DNA of 54,161 nucleotides from Betaproteobacteria bacterium (GCA_028292405.1 JAQGMJ010000052.1:1-54161), one strand, 5' to 3'. Positions 25,462 through 35,250 are shown, counted from the first letter of the stretch. Numbers and translations: made by a program. Notes: generated by a model not told the origin, from the letters alone.

Positions 25462-26085
25462 CTAGATCCGGCGCCAGGCGCGCGGCAATTTGCATGCCGC
25501 CACCAGCCGCGCCCAGTCGAACGATGGTCCGGGGTCGGTCTTGCGTCCGGGTGCGATCTCCGAATGCGCGGCGATGCCGGCGATACCCGGATAAGCCGCG
25601 CGCAAGGCATCGATGAGCCCGGCCAGGCGCGCGTACTGGCGCGCCGTATACGGCCGCTCGTCGGTGCCCTCGATCTCGATGCCGATGGAAAAGTCGTTGC
25701 ACTTCTCACGCCCGCGCCAGCGCGAAACCCCGGCATGCCAGGCGCGCTCGCCGCAGGAGACGAACTGGATGAGGCTGCCGTCGCGGCGCAAAAAGAAATG
25801 CGCCGATACCTTCAGGCCGGCAATCTCTGTATAGAAAGGGTCTGCCGCGGGGTCCAGCCGGTTGGTGAACAGCTGCTCCACGCCCGGCCCGCCGAAGCGC
25901 CCGGGCGGCAGGCTGATGTTGTGCAGCACCAACAATTCCACCGCGATTCCCGCCGGGCGGGCATCGCGGTTCGGGGAGACCACGCGGCGCGCCCGCGGAT
26001 GCCAGCCCACGGCGGCGATGGCGGCCGCCACCCCGGCCGCCGCCGGCGTAGCGGGCAGCTGCGGAGGCAAATTCGGCGCCCCCAC
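25462..26085 (-). CDS. ampD: 1,6-anhydro-N-acetylmuramyl-L-alanine amidase
   Basis: A cytoplasmic zinc amidase of peptidoglycan recycling (207 aa). The N-terminal VELLVLHNISLPPGRFGG includes the first zinc His, VSAHFFLRRDG the second region, and HSEIAPGRKTDPGPSFDW the C-terminal zinc/catalytic block, as in AmpD. The start is a GTG that overlaps the pilR stop (TAGTG). The overlap suggests it is the last gene of the pilS-pilR transcript, though the roles are unrelated. Confidence 0.95.
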   Translation of the reverse strand: MGAPNLPPQLPATPAAAGVAAAIAAVGWHPRARRVVSPNRDARPAGIAVELLVLHNISLPPGRFGGPGVEQLFTNRLDPAADPFYTEIAGLKVSAHFFLRRDGSLIQFVSCGERAWHAGVSRWRGREKCNDFSIGIEIEGTDERPYTARQYARLAGLIDALRAAYPGIAGIAAHSEIAPGRKTDPGPSFDWARLVAACKLPRAWRRI

Positions 26086-27470
26086 TATTCGATGTTCAGG
26101 CGCTGCAGGCGGTAGCGCAGCGAACGGAAGGTCACGCCCAGCAGCTTGGCGGCGGCAGTGCGGTTGTAGCGCGTCTTGTCCAGCGCCTCTTCGATCGCCG
26201 CGCGCTCGACCTGGTCGAGGTAGTCCTGCAGCGGCAGGCCCTGGACCAGCGCGCTGCCACGGGCGCCGCCGCCCTCCCCTTCCTCGCCGCTCGTGCCGCC
26301 CACCAAAGGCGACAGGCGCAGGTCGCCGGTTTCAATCAGCGGCCCCGCGGCCAGCGCGGCGGCACGCTCCAGGATGTTCTCCAGTTCGCGCACGTTGCCG
26401 GGGTAGTCGTAGGCAACCAGGCTTTTCAGCGCCGCCGGCGCCAGCTTCAGGGCGCGCCCGCTTTGCGTGCCTAGGCGCAGCAGGATGGCCTCGGCCAGCA
26501 GGGGAATGTCCTCGCGGCATTCCTTCAGCGAGGGCATGTCGATCTCGATCACGTTCAGGCGGTACAGCAGGTCCTGGCGAAAGCGCCCACCGGCCACCAG
26601 GCCGGCTAGGTCCTGGTGGGTGGCGCTGACGATGCGCACGTCCACCGGGTCTTCCGCGGTGCCGCCGACCTTTCGCACGCGCCGCTCCTGGATCACCCGC
26701 AGCAGCTTGACCTGCATGGCCAGGGGCAGGTCGGCCACTTCATCGAGAAACAGGGTGCCGCCATGGGCCGCCTGGAAAAAGCCGTCGCGCTCGTTGTCGG
26801 CACCGGTGAAGGCGCCCTTGCGCACGCCGAAGAATTCGGCTTCCATCAGATTTTCCGGAATCGCGCCGCAGTTGACCGCGACAAAGGCGCCGCCGCGGCC
26901 GGACAGCTCATGCATGCGCCGCGCCGCCAGTTCCTTGCCGCTGCCCGACTCGCCGCTGACGTGCACCGGCGCGGCGCTCTTGGCCACCCGCCCGATCAAT
27001 TCGCGCACCTCGGCGATCGCCGGCGAGGCACCGATCAGGGAACGCTCGCCCGCCGCCTGCGCAGCCTCGGGCACCTGCACGTCCAGCGCCGATTTCACCA
27101 AGGTGCGCAACTGGTCCAGCGCGACCGGCTTGGCGAGGTAGTCGAAGGCGCCTGCCTTGAGCGCGGCGATCGCATTGTCGGTGCTTCCGTAGGCGGTGAT
27201 CACCGCCACCGGCAGATCCTCGCATTCCGCAGTGATGAATTTCACCAGCTCCAGTCCGTCGCCGTCGCCCATGCGCATGTCGGTCAGGCACAGGTCGTAG
27301 CTGCGCTCGGCCAGGCGCGCCTTGGCGGCGCCCACGCCTTCGGCCAAGTCGACGTCCAGGCCCATGCGCACCAGGGTCAGTTCGAGCAGTTCGCGCAGGT
27401 CGGCTTCGTCGTCGACCACCAGCACACGCGGACGCGTGCCGCGCTTTCGGGTTTCAGGATTTTTTAACAT
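26085..27470 (-). CDS. pilR: sigma54-dependent response regulator PilR
   Basis: An NtrC-type activator (461 aa) with all three domains. The receiver domain has DDEAD near 21-25, phospho-Asp in LTDMRMGDGD and Lys in AKPVALDQL. The AAA+ domain has Walker A GESGSGKE, the GAFTGA loop that contacts sigma54 (RKGAFTGAD) and Walker B GTLFLDEVADLP. The C-terminal Fis-type HTH is YNRTAAAKLLGVTFRSLRYRLQRL. The start 27470 overlaps the end of pilS by 17 nt. With PilS it controls pilin gene transcription; the pilus assembly genes pilB/C/D are at the far right of this window. Confidence 0.95.
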   Translation of the reverse strand: MLKNPETRKRGTRPRVLVVDDEADLRELLELTLVRMGLDVDLAEGVGAAKARLAERSYDLCLTDMRMGDGDGLELVKFITAECEDLPVAVITAYGSTDNAIAALKAGAFDYLAKPVALDQLRTLVKSALDVQVPEAAQAAGERSLIGASPAIAEVRELIGRVAKSAAPVHVSGESGSGKELAARRMHELSGRGGAFVAVNCGAIPENLMEAEFFGVRKGAFTGADNERDGFFQAAHGGTLFLDEVADLPLAMQVKLLRVIQERRVRKVGGTAEDPVDVRIVSATHQDLAGLVAGGRFRQDLLYRLNVIEIDMPSLKECREDIPLLAEAILLRLGTQSGRALKLAPAALKSLVAYDYPGNVRELENILERAAALAAGPLIETGDLRLSPLVGGTSGEEGEGGGARGSALVQGLPLQDYLDQVERAAIEEALDKTRYNRTAAAKLLGVTFRSLRYRLQRLNIE

Positions 27471-29121
27471 GGCCTTCCATCGACAGGCAGAAATCGGCGC
27501 CACTCGGGCCGGTCCACTCCAGTATCTCGGAGCGGCGCAGCGCGGCCGGCAGGTAATCGAGCGTGGCGCGGTTGGCCGACGCCAGCTCCCGCGCAATATA
27601 CAGACCCAGGCCGGTGCCGCGCGATTCGGTGGTGAAAAAAGGCTCGAACAGCTGGCCGGCGTGGTCGGCGGCCACCCCGGGCCCATCGTCGGCGACATGC
27701 AGCTCGAGGCGCGCGTCGGCCGGCCCGCCCGGCTGCGCCAGCACCACCAGCTTGAGCGAGCCGTGCTGCTTTTGCGAATGGCGCCAGGCATTGATCACCA
27801 GATTCCACAGCACCCGGTTCAAATGCTGGCGGTCGAAGTGCACCATGGCGTCTTCCGGCAGGTGCAGCACGAAGGCCTCGGCCGGAATCTTTTCGCCGTG
27901 CGCCACCTGGTCCACCAGGTTCTGCAAAAACGGCAGCAGGGCGACCGGCTCGGGGGTCGCGCGGTCGCGGCGATTGAGCTGCAGCACTTCCTGGACGATG
28001 CGGTCCAGGCGCGCGGCGTTCTCGCCGATCATCCGCGTCAGGCGCATTTGCGTCGAATCGCGCGGCGCCTCCTCCCCCAACAGTTCGGCGGCATGGCTGA
28101 TAGCCGAGAGCGGGTTGCGGATCTCGTGGGCGATGTTGGCGGTAAGCCGCCCGAGCGCCGCCAGCTTCACCTGCTGCGCCTGCTGCTTCATCTTGCTGGC
28201 GTCTTCCAGGAAGATCAGCATCTCGCCTTCGGCGCCGCCGGTGGCTTCCAGCATGCGCACCTGCAGTTCGCGCCCGCCGATCATGATCTGCGGGTAGGTC
28301 GGGCCGCTGGCCTGCTTCCAGCGCAGGCGCGCATTGTCGAGCGCCGGCGCCAGGCGCACCAGTTCCTGCCCGCCGAGCCAGTCGCCGCCGAGCAGGCGCT
28401 GCGCTTCCGGGTTGGCCAGGCGCACGGTACCGCCGCCGTCGATCACCAGCACGCCGCTGGGCATGTCGCGCAGCACCAGGCGATTGATTTCCAGCTGGTT
28501 GCGCAAGTCGGTCGAGCGCAGGCGCACCAGTTCCTCATTGGCGATCAGGCGCTTGGCCAGGCGGTTGGTCACCAGGGCCACGGCGAAACAGCCGCCCGCC
28601 ATCAGGCCCACCGGCAGGTAGTCGGCGTGGCCGATGTCGTATTGCAGCACCCAGATGGTGTTTTCCACCAGCAGCGCGAAAGTGGCGAGAGCGGCGAAAA
28701 ACAGCGAGGTGCGCCCGCGCGATACCGAGGCCGCCGCGGCCAGCGGCATCAGCAGCAATATCCCCAGGCCGGAGCGGATGCCGCCGCTGGCGTGCAGCAT
28801 GAAAATGATCACTACCACGTCGGTGACGGCCTGCACCGCCAGGTGCACGCTGAACATGGTGCGCACCCGGTTCAGCGCCCAAGCGAAGGCCAGGGAGAGC
28901 AGGAAGTAGGCGACGCAGGTGTTGTAGAACAGCTTGGGGTTGGCGGCGCCGAACACCCGGCCGTCGCCGTAGGTCAGCACCGCGCCCAGCAGCACTGCCG
29001 CCAGGATCATCCGCGACAGGTTGAAATAGAACAGCGACTTCCAGAACGCCTCCGGCGCCACCGCCGAGGGACCGTCCTCACGCATCATCAGCGGCCGGGT
29101 GAGGATGGGAATGGCGCTCAC
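27454..29121 (-). CDS. pilS: sensor histidine kinase PilS
   Basis: A membrane sensor kinase (555 aa from the chosen GTG). About six hydrophobic segments in the first 200 residues form the membrane module, followed by a PAS-like region (VLVIDGGGTVRLANPEAQRLLG). The DHp box LTANIAHEIRNPLSAISHAAELL holds the phospho-His, and the ATPase domain has NLVINAWRHS (N box), ADDGPGV (G1) and GTGLGLYIARELA (G2). The start is uncertain: GTG 29121 avoids overlap with the upstream gene, and ATG 29091/29088 is also possible. It is the partner of the overlapping pilR. Confidence 0.93.
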   Translation of the reverse strand: MSAIPILTRPLMMREDGPSAVAPEAFWKSLFYFNLSRMILAAVLLGAVLTYGDGRVFGAANPKLFYNTCVAYFLLSLAFAWALNRVRTMFSVHLAVQAVTDVVVIIFMLHASGGIRSGLGILLLMPLAAAASVSRGRTSLFFAALATFALLVENTIWVLQYDIGHADYLPVGLMAGGCFAVALVTNRLAKRLIANEELVRLRSTDLRNQLEINRLVLRDMPSGVLVIDGGGTVRLANPEAQRLLGGDWLGGQELVRLAPALDNARLRWKQASGPTYPQIMIGGRELQVRMLEATGGAEGEMLIFLEDASKMKQQAQQVKLAALGRLTANIAHEIRNPLSAISHAAELLGEEAPRDSTQMRLTRMIGENAARLDRIVQEVLQLNRRDRATPEPVALLPFLQNLVDQVAHGEKIPAEAFVLHLPEDAMVHFDRQHLNRVLWNLVINAWRHSQKQHGSLKLVVLAQPGGPADARLELHVADDGPGVAADHAGQLFEPFFTTESRGTGLGLYIARELASANRATLDYLPAALRRSEILEWTGPSGADFCLSMEGHVKKS

Positions 29122-29176
29122 CGCAACGCCCCGCTCAGAATCGAGCTCATCCGATATGCCTCGCCCGGAATCGGGC

Positions 29177-29443
29177 TCATCGGGCTTGCCGCGCCCGCGC
29201 GGCCTCCAGGTGCGGCGCGCCGCAGTAAGCAACGCCGCCGGCATCGAATACCGCCTCCGAGGCCGGCAGGTTCAGGCCGCATTGGGCGCAGGACACCATC
29301 TGCTCCGGCGCCACCTGGCGCGGCGCGGCGGCGGGACTTTGCCCGCGACTGGCGGCCTCGTCGATTTCCTCGCGCCTGGCGCGCGCGCGAAACCAGGCGA
29401 CGACAACCAGCGCCAGCACGAGCAGCAGCAGTATCTTGCCCAT
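29177..29443 (-). CDS. PP0621 family small protein
   Basis: An 88-aa protein with one N-terminal transmembrane helix (ILLLLVLALVVVAWF), then a charged linker and a C-terminal zinc-ribbon-like part with Cys in SCAQCGLNLP and AYCGAPH. This is the PP0621/MYND-like family commonly placed before pilS in betaproteobacteria. The ATG overlaps the stop of the CcsA-like gene. The function is unknown. Confidence 0.85.
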   Translation of the reverse strand: MGKILLLLVLALVVVAWFRARARREEIDEAASRGQSPAAAPRQVAPEQMVSCAQCGLNLPASEAVFDAGGVAYCGAPHLEAARARQAR

Positions 29444-30306
29444 CAGCCCGCCACCCGCCCGAGCACCACCTCAAGCACGAAGCGGCTGCCGACATAGGCC
29501 AGCAGCAGCGCCGCGAAGCCGGCGAAGGTGCCCTTGAGCGCGGTGCGCCCGCGCCAGCCGTAGGCCACGCGGCCGAGCAGCAGGACGCCGAAAATCAGCC
29601 AGGCCAGCAGGCTGAACACGGTCTTGTGGTCGAACTGCAGGGCGCGGCCGAAAATCTCTTCGGAGAAGAACACGCCGGAGGCCACCGTCAGCGTCAGGCA
29701 GGCAAACCCCACGCCCAGCACCTGGAACAGCAGGCGCTCCATCGTCAACAGCGGCGGCATGCCCATCGGCCCGGTGGTGCGCGCGTGCCCGTGTAAACGC
29801 TTTTCCATCGTCGCCATCAGCACCGCGTGCGCCGCGCCGATGGCGAAAAAGGCGGAGGCGAGCATGGACACCGCGATATGCGCGGCGAATGCCGGCGACT
29901 TGAGTTGCGTGGTGAACACGCCGCCGGCGAACAGTGGCGGCAGCATCACGCAGATCGCTGCCGGCGGCAGCACCAGCACCGGCAGGCCTTCGAGCGGGTG
30001 CACATAACTCTCGGCACCGTAGAAGACCAGCGCCAGCAGGGTCATGATGGAAAGCGCGTGGGCGAAGCCGAAACTGAATTGCCCGCCGGCGAACATGTCG
30101 CCCTCCAGCAGCCAGGCGTGGAACAGCACCGCCAGGGTCAGCAGCAGGCGCTCCCAGCCGCGAAAACCGGGCTGGCGTGCCGGCAGCGCGGCCGCGCGCT
30201 GCGCCGCCGCACCGGCGCGCGCGCTCATCCAGCGGGTATTCCAGAAGTAGGCGGCCAGAGCGGTATAGGCGGCCGCGGCCAGCACGTGGAGTAAAATCGA
30301 CAGCAT
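29443..30306 (-). CDS. CcsA/YpjD-like cytochrome c assembly family membrane protein
   Basis: A 287-aa integral membrane protein with about eight helices. The segment GVFFSEEIFGRALQFDHKTVFSLLAWLIFGVLLLGR (about 210-245) resembles the conserved last part of the CcsA/CcmC/YpjD family, including the conserved His. The family handles haem in cytochrome c maturation, although YpjD-type members have no proven role. It is immediately upstream of the PP0621 gene (TGATG overlap) and divergent from ffh. Confidence 0.88.
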   Translation of the reverse strand: MLSILLHVLAAAAYTALAAYFWNTRWMSARAGAAAQRAAALPARQPGFRGWERLLLTLAVLFHAWLLEGDMFAGGQFSFGFAHALSIMTLLALVFYGAESYVHPLEGLPVLVLPPAAICVMLPPLFAGGVFTTQLKSPAFAAHIAVSMLASAFFAIGAAHAVLMATMEKRLHGHARTTGPMGMPPLLTMERLLFQVLGVGFACLTLTVASGVFFSEEIFGRALQFDHKTVFSLLAWLIFGVLLLGRVAYGWRGRTALKGTFAGFAALLLAYVGSRFVLEVVLGRVAG

Positions 30307-30431
30307 CCCTGAATTGTAGTCGCTCGCCTGCGTGTTGGTGGGCGCGGCATTGCCGGGCAGTCACCCGTGCGCGGCCTGACGCAGTTCCCGCAGTTTCCTT
30401 TCACCCGCATTTTCATTTCCGGTCCCCGCCC

Positions 30432-31802
30432 ATGCTGGACAATCTCACCAACCGCCTCTCCAAAGTCGTCAAGACCCTGCGCGGCGAAGCGCGCCTGACC
30501 GAAGCGAACATGAGCGACATGTTGCGCGAGGTGCGCCTGGCCCTGCTGGAGGCCGACGTTGCCTTGCCGGTGGTGCGCGACCTGATCGCGAAAGTCAAGG
30601 AAAAGGCCCAGGGTCAGGAAGTGGTCGGCAGCCTCACCCCCGGCCAGGCCCTGGTCGGCGTGGTGCACAAGGAACTGGCCGCGATCATCGGCGGCGAAAC
30701 CGCGGGCCTGAACCTGGCGGTTACGCCCCCTGCGGTCATCCTGCTGGCCGGCCTGCAGGGCGCGGGCAAGACCACCACCGCCGGCAAGCTGGCCAAGCTG
30801 ATCCGCGAGCAGTACAAGAAGAAGGTGCTGACGGTCTCCTGCGACGTCTACCGCCCCGCCGCCATCAAGCAGTTGCAGACCGTTTCCGAGCAGGCCGGCG
30901 TCGATTTCTTTCCCTCCACCCCGGAGCAAAAGCCGGTGGAGATCGCCCAAGCCGCGGTCGCCTGGGCCAAGACCCACTATAACGATGTGCTGATCGTCGA
31001 CACTGCCGGCCGCCTGGGTATCGACGAAGCGATGATGGCGGAAATCTCCGCCCTGCATGCGGCGCTGAAACCCGCCGAAACCCTGTTCGTGGTCGATGCC
31101 ATGCTGGGCCAGGACGCGGTGAATACGGCAAAGGCCTTTCACGACGCCCTGCCTCTCACCGGGGTGATCCTGACCAAGCTCGATGGCGACGCCCGCGGCG
31201 GCGCCGCGCTTTCGGTGCGCCACATCACCGGCGCGCCGATCAAGTTCGCCGGCGTGGGTGAGAAGCTCACCGGCTTCGAGGTGTTCCACCCCGACCGCAT
31301 GGCCAGCCGCATCCTCGGCATGGGCGACATCATGTCGCTGGTCGAAGAAGCGCACGCCAACATCGACCTGGAAGAGGCGCAAAAGGTCGCCGCGAAACTC
31401 AAGTCGGGCAAGAGCTTCGACCTGGAAGACTTCAAGTCGCAGATCGGCCAGATCAGCAAGATGGGCGGGCTGGCCGGCTTCGTCGACAAGCTGCCCGCGC
31501 AATTCGCCCAAGCCGCGCAAGGCGCCGACATGGGCCGCGCGGAAAAGGATGTGAAGCGCATGGAAGGCATCATCAATTCCATGACCCGGCAGGAGCGGGC
31601 CAAGCCCGAGCTGATCAAGGCCAAGCGCAAGCAGCGCATCGCCGCCGGCGCCGGTGTGCAGGTGCAGGAAGTCAACCGCCTGCTCAAGCAGTTCGAGCAG
31701 ATGCAGGGCATGATGAAGCAGATGCAAAAGGGCGGCCTGCAGAAGATGATGCGCGGCATGGGCCGCATGATGGGTGGGGGCGGCTTCCCCGGCATGCGCT
31801 AG
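30432..31802 (+). CDS. ffh: signal recognition particle protein (SRP54)
   Basis: The SRP GTPase that targets nascent membrane proteins (456 aa). The start at 30432 (MLDNLTNRLSKVVKTLRGEARLTE) fits the family's N domain. The G domain shows GLQGAGKTTTAGKLA, DTAGRL and TKLDGDARGG. The C-terminal M domain is Met-rich (MQGMMKQMQKGGLQKMMRGMGRMMGG) for signal-peptide and 4.5S RNA binding. No 4.5S RNA gene was seen nearby. Confidence 0.98.
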   Translation: MLDNLTNRLSKVVKTLRGEARLTEANMSDMLREVRLALLEADVALPVVRDLIAKVKEKAQGQEVVGSLTPGQALVGVVHKELAAIIGGETAGLNLAVTPPAVILLAGLQGAGKTTTAGKLAKLIREQYKKKVLTVSCDVYRPAAIKQLQTVSEQAGVDFFPSTPEQKPVEIAQAAVAWAKTHYNDVLIVDTAGRLGIDEAMMAEISALHAALKPAETLFVVDAMLGQDAVNTAKAFHDALPLTGVILTKLDGDARGGAALSVRHITGAPIKFAGVGEKLTGFEVFHPDRMASRILGMGDIMSLVEEAHANIDLEEAQKVAAKLKSGKSFDLEDFKSQIGQISKMGGLAGFVDKLPAQFAQAAQGADMGRAEKDVKRMEGIINSMTRQERAKPELIKAKRKQRIAAGAGVQVQEVNRLLKQFEQMQGMMKQMQKGGLQKMMRGMGRMMGGGGFPGMR

Positions 31803-31815
31803 GGGCCGGCCGGCC

Positions 31816-32646
31816 ATGCCTGCCGCCGTGCCAGAGCCTGCCGACCTGCTGGCCGCCAATCCGGCGCTGGAGTGGCGCCAGACCCGCCACGGACCGCTAC
31901 TGTTTTTCGCGCAGGACGCCTACATCGGCGCCTCGCTGCGCGAATACGGCGAGTTCAGCGAACTCGAATTCGACATGCTGCGCCAGTTGCTGCGCCCGGG
32001 CGACGTGGTGGTGGAAGCGGGCGCCAACATCGGCGCGCTGACCATCCCGGTGGCCCGCGCTGTCGGCCCCGGCGGCGCGGTATACGCCATCGAAGCGCAG
32101 CGCCGCGTGTTCCAGGTGCTGTGCGCCAATGTCGCGCTGAGCGGCTTGCCGCATGTACGCACTTTGCATGCGGCGGTCACCGTCGGCGCCGCGCCCCTGC
32201 TGGTGCCGGAAATCGATTACGCGGCGCCGAACAATTTCGGCGGCATTTCGCTCATCACCTCAGGGGCGGGCGAAGCCGTGCAGCCGCTGGCCATCGACGA
32301 TCTCGAACTTCCGGCCTGTCGCCTGATCAAGGTCGACGTCGAAGGCATGGAACTCGAAGTCCTGAAAAGCGCGCGCGCCACCATCGCCCGCTGCCGCCCG
32401 CTGCTTTACGTCGAAAACGACCGTCGGGAAAAATCGCCGCCGCTGCTGGAACTTATCCGCTCCTACGGCTACCGGATGTGGTGGCACTGGCCGCCGCTGT
32501 ACAACCCGGCCAATTTCGCTGCCAACCCTGTGAACCTGATGCCGACCATCGTCTCGCTCAACATGATTTGCGTGCCGGCCGAGACCTCCTTCACTTTCGA
32601 CGGCCAGGAAATCCTCAGCTCCCGGGATTTCCCAAAAATCGGCTAA
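31816..32646 (+). CDS. FkbM family SAM-dependent methyltransferase
   Basis: A 276-aa methyltransferase with the FkbM layout. SAM motif I is VVVEAGANIGALTIPVARAVG at about 67-87, followed by YAIEAQRRVFQVLCANVAL, then DDLELPACRLIKVDVEGMELEVLKSA, the FkbM-specific VDVEGME signature at about 176-182. It begins 13 bp after ffh without its own visible promoter. The acceptor is unknown; FkbM proteins methylate sugars or antibiotics, and in this genomic setting a cell-surface glycan is a guess. Confidence 0.88.
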   Translation: MPAAVPEPADLLAANPALEWRQTRHGPLLFFAQDAYIGASLREYGEFSELEFDMLRQLLRPGDVVVEAGANIGALTIPVARAVGPGGAVYAIEAQRRVFQVLCANVALSGLPHVRTLHAAVTVGAAPLLVPEIDYAAPNNFGGISLITSGAGEAVQPLAIDDLELPACRLIKVDVEGMELEVLKSARATIARCRPLLYVENDRREKSPPLLELIRSYGYRMWWHWPPLYNPANFAANPVNLMPTIVSLNMICVPAETSFTFDGQEILSSRDFPKIG

Positions 32647-32686
32647 TCCTGCGTCCGCGCCGGCTGTTACGGCGCCTTCGGAACGC

Positions 32687-34849
32687 CTATTGCGATTGCG
32701 GCGCTTTCGCCATCCGCCGCGGCTGATCCCCGGTTTGCGTCTCGGCCCGCCCCTTGGTCTGCGGCAGGGAGTTGACGTCGCCGGTGGCCTTCACCTGATT
32801 GGCCGCCTTCGGCCGGTTCGCCGCCAATGTCTTCGGCGCGGTAGTCTTTTGCGAACTCGCTTCCTGCTGCGCCCCCTGCACCGGCCCCAGCACCTCGCCG
32901 CAATCGGTGTCCTTGCCCGGCCCGGTCTCAAGCAAGGGCAGCAGGATAGCGATCGGCGAGACCGCCGCCAGCGCCAGCGCGCCGCCGGCGCGCAGCGCCA
33001 GCATCTTCTTGTCCAACGCGTAGTCCGGATGGCGGAACGAGCCGTACACCCGCAGCGGCGTGCGCAGCGACAGGATGCCCGGATGCTTGGGCTTGGGCGA
33101 GAAGGTGATGTCGAATTTCTCGTTTTTCAGGTCCACCGTGCCCTGGCCGTCGATGCGCGTCTGCTCGGTGTCGATCACCATCAGGGTCGATTTGGCCTGG
33201 CCGTTGTTCACGTCGAAGGCAGCACCGCCGCAGCGGATCGCGATGTTGTGGTCCTTCCCCAGCAACGCAGGAATCGCGCGCCCGCCGTTCAGGCTCACCA
33301 CGGCGTCGAGCAGGTTGGAGATCTGGCCATCGGAAATCGCCGCCGCCACCGTGCCGTTCGAGGAGCCTACCAAGTCGGCGATGTTGTCGCCCTCGCCGCG
33401 CAGGCGGATCTGCGCGCCCACCAGGCCCGCGCCCTTGGCGACGTTCGGCAGGGTCGGAAACAGCTTGGCGATCTCGACGTGGCGGAAATCGACGTCGGCC
33501 GACCCCTTCAGCGGCTTGCCGCGCGCGTCCATCTTGACGGTGGAGATGATGCGCCCGCCGGCAAAGCCGAACTGCAGCGGCGTCAGGCTCAACTGCGCGT
33601 CGTGCACGTGCAACGAGGCATAGAAGGTCTCCAGCGCCAGCTCCTGCGGCCCGGTGATCTTGCCGGCCTCGTACGTCACGTCAGCGTCGATCGCGCGCAG
33701 GCGCGTGGTGTCGAAGGTGCCGGTGGGCAGCGCCTTGTCGCCCCCGCTGGCGTGCTCGCTGGCGGCGGCTGCCTCGCGCGTCTCGGTGGCTGCCTGGGTC
33801 GGGTGCTGGCCATTGCCGCTGTCCTTGGTCTTCAGGCCGACCAGCGGCCCGAGGTCGGCGATGTTCAGCAGCTTGGAGTGCAACTCACCGCTCAGCAGCG
33901 GCCGCGGCGAGCGCCGCTCGTAGGTGCCCCGCCCGGCAACGTCGGTCGAGCCGATCTTGCCCACCAGGTCGTTCATCGCGAAATGGTCGCCGCTCATCCT
34001 CAGCCGGCCCTTGACGTCATAGGGCGGCGAAGCCGGCAGCGGCAGCAGCAGGAAGGGGTAGAGATTGGCCAGGGTCTGCCCGGAAATATGCAGTTGCGTG
34101 TCGATCGCGCTGATATGCGCCACGTCGGCCACGCTGCCGTCCACCGCCAGCTTGGTGGTGCCGGCGGTGATGCTGCCGCGGATCGGGAACGGCACCTTCG
34201 ATTCCTGGAAACTCAGAACGTCGCCGGTATAGGCCTTGCCGCTAAAGCCGGCGTCGCGGTACTTGCCCTCGAAGCTGTAGCGCGTGGTGAAAGTCCGATT
34301 CGCCGCCGCCTTTGACGCATCGGTCACGTCCGGCGCCGAACCGGGGTCGAAGGTGTCGGCATTGATCGTCATGTCGAAGGGCATGCCATGATTGATGTAA
34401 TGCAGCTTGCCGTGATCCACCGACAGGGTGCTGACGCGGAAAGCGGTCTCCGACTTGTCGTTGGGGTCGGAAAAAATCCAGTTCTTGCGGCCGTCGGCCA
34501 ACTCTTCCATGGTCACGTCGGCGTTCGACAGCGCCAGGCGCGGCAGCACCACCTTGTGCTCCCACAGGTCGTGCAGCGAGACAGTAAACTCGAGCTTGCC
34601 GACATTCGCCATCGGCCCTTGCTTGGACCAGTCGGCATTCTGGAAATAGACGTCGTTCAGGATGACGCGCGGATACCAGCCGAGCTTTACCGCCAAGTGC
34701 GACATGCGGAACTCGCGCTTGGTCTTTTTCGAGATGTAGTTCTGCACCGGCACGCGCAGCCAGTTGAAGTCGAACACGAGAATAAAAATAAGGACAGCCG
34801 CGAACAAGCCGAGCAAGGTCGCGAGTATTCCTTTGCCACGCCGCATCAT
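32687..34849 (-). CDS. AsmA family protein
   Basis: A 720-aa inner-membrane-anchored periplasmic protein. The start at 34849 gives one N-terminal helix (ILATLLGLFAAVLIFILVF) and then the AsmA N-terminal domain (RVPVQNYISKKTKREF, NADWSKQGPMANVGKLEF). The conserved C-terminal part (DLVGSSNGTVAAAISDGQISNLLDAVVSLNGG, DTEQTRIDGQGTVDLKNEKFDITFSPKPK) is typical. The family is thought to move phospholipids between membranes or affect outer-membrane assembly. The tail is Lys/Gln/Ala-rich and disordered. It is convergent with the methyltransferase gene. Confidence 0.92.
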   Translation of the reverse strand: MMRRGKGILATLLGLFAAVLIFILVFDFNWLRVPVQNYISKKTKREFRMSHLAVKLGWYPRVILNDVYFQNADWSKQGPMANVGKLEFTVSLHDLWEHKVVLPRLALSNADVTMEELADGRKNWIFSDPNDKSETAFRVSTLSVDHGKLHYINHGMPFDMTINADTFDPGSAPDVTDASKAAANRTFTTRYSFEGKYRDAGFSGKAYTGDVLSFQESKVPFPIRGSITAGTTKLAVDGSVADVAHISAIDTQLHISGQTLANLYPFLLLPLPASPPYDVKGRLRMSGDHFAMNDLVGKIGSTDVAGRGTYERRSPRPLLSGELHSKLLNIADLGPLVGLKTKDSGNGQHPTQAATETREAAAASEHASGGDKALPTGTFDTTRLRAIDADVTYEAGKITGPQELALETFYASLHVHDAQLSLTPLQFGFAGGRIISTVKMDARGKPLKGSADVDFRHVEIAKLFPTLPNVAKGAGLVGAQIRLRGEGDNIADLVGSSNGTVAAAISDGQISNLLDAVVSLNGGRAIPALLGKDHNIAIRCGGAAFDVNNGQAKSTLMVIDTEQTRIDGQGTVDLKNEKFDITFSPKPKHPGILSLRTPLRVYGSFRHPDYALDKKMLALRAGGALALAAVSPIAILLPLLETGPGKDTDCGEVLGPVQGAQQEASSQKTTAPKTLAANRPKAANQVKATGDVNSLPQTKGRAETQTGDQPRRMAKAPQSQ

Positions 34850-35036
34850 GGGGACACCTAAAAATCCGATAGCTCCCATCCTACCGCGCGCTACCGCAGC
34901 CGAATGCAGGTCGATCGCGTGCCCGCCTGTCAGTGGCCGCCGACAAGCGATGCGTTCGGCAGGATGGCACCCTCTTTTGGCACAACTACGATTGCCCAAA
35001 AGCCTTCCAAAAGGGGACAGAAAAAAAGGTCGCCAT

Positions 35037-35250
35037 TCAGCGACGCAACAGCATCATGCCCGCAAGCAGGCCAAGCAGCGCCAGTACCCCGACCGCACGC
35101 CCCGGATTGCGGCGGACGGACTGGCCCACCGTCATGCGCCGTGTATCCGCCCGGACCGCGCGCTCCTGGCTTTCGCGCGCGCGGACCTGCGCGCCAAGAT
35201 CGGCGCGCGCGGGCGCTTCACCCCCGGCGGCCAGGTGGGTGCCTGCATCG
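35037..35250 (-). pseudogene. possible remnant of a DUF883 (ElaB/YqjD)-like gene
   Basis: The frame ends ...QSVRRNPGRAVGVLALLGLLAGMMLLRR, closely resembling the C-terminal membrane anchor of DUF883 proteins. The preceding ARADLGAQVRARESQERAV is a short charged helix. No in-frame ATG/GTG start exists downstream of the DUF1328 stop (35251). An out-of-frame ATG (near 35238) followed by a GGGGG run suggests a frameshift. It is either a decayed gene or one with a non-standard start. Confidence 0.35.
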
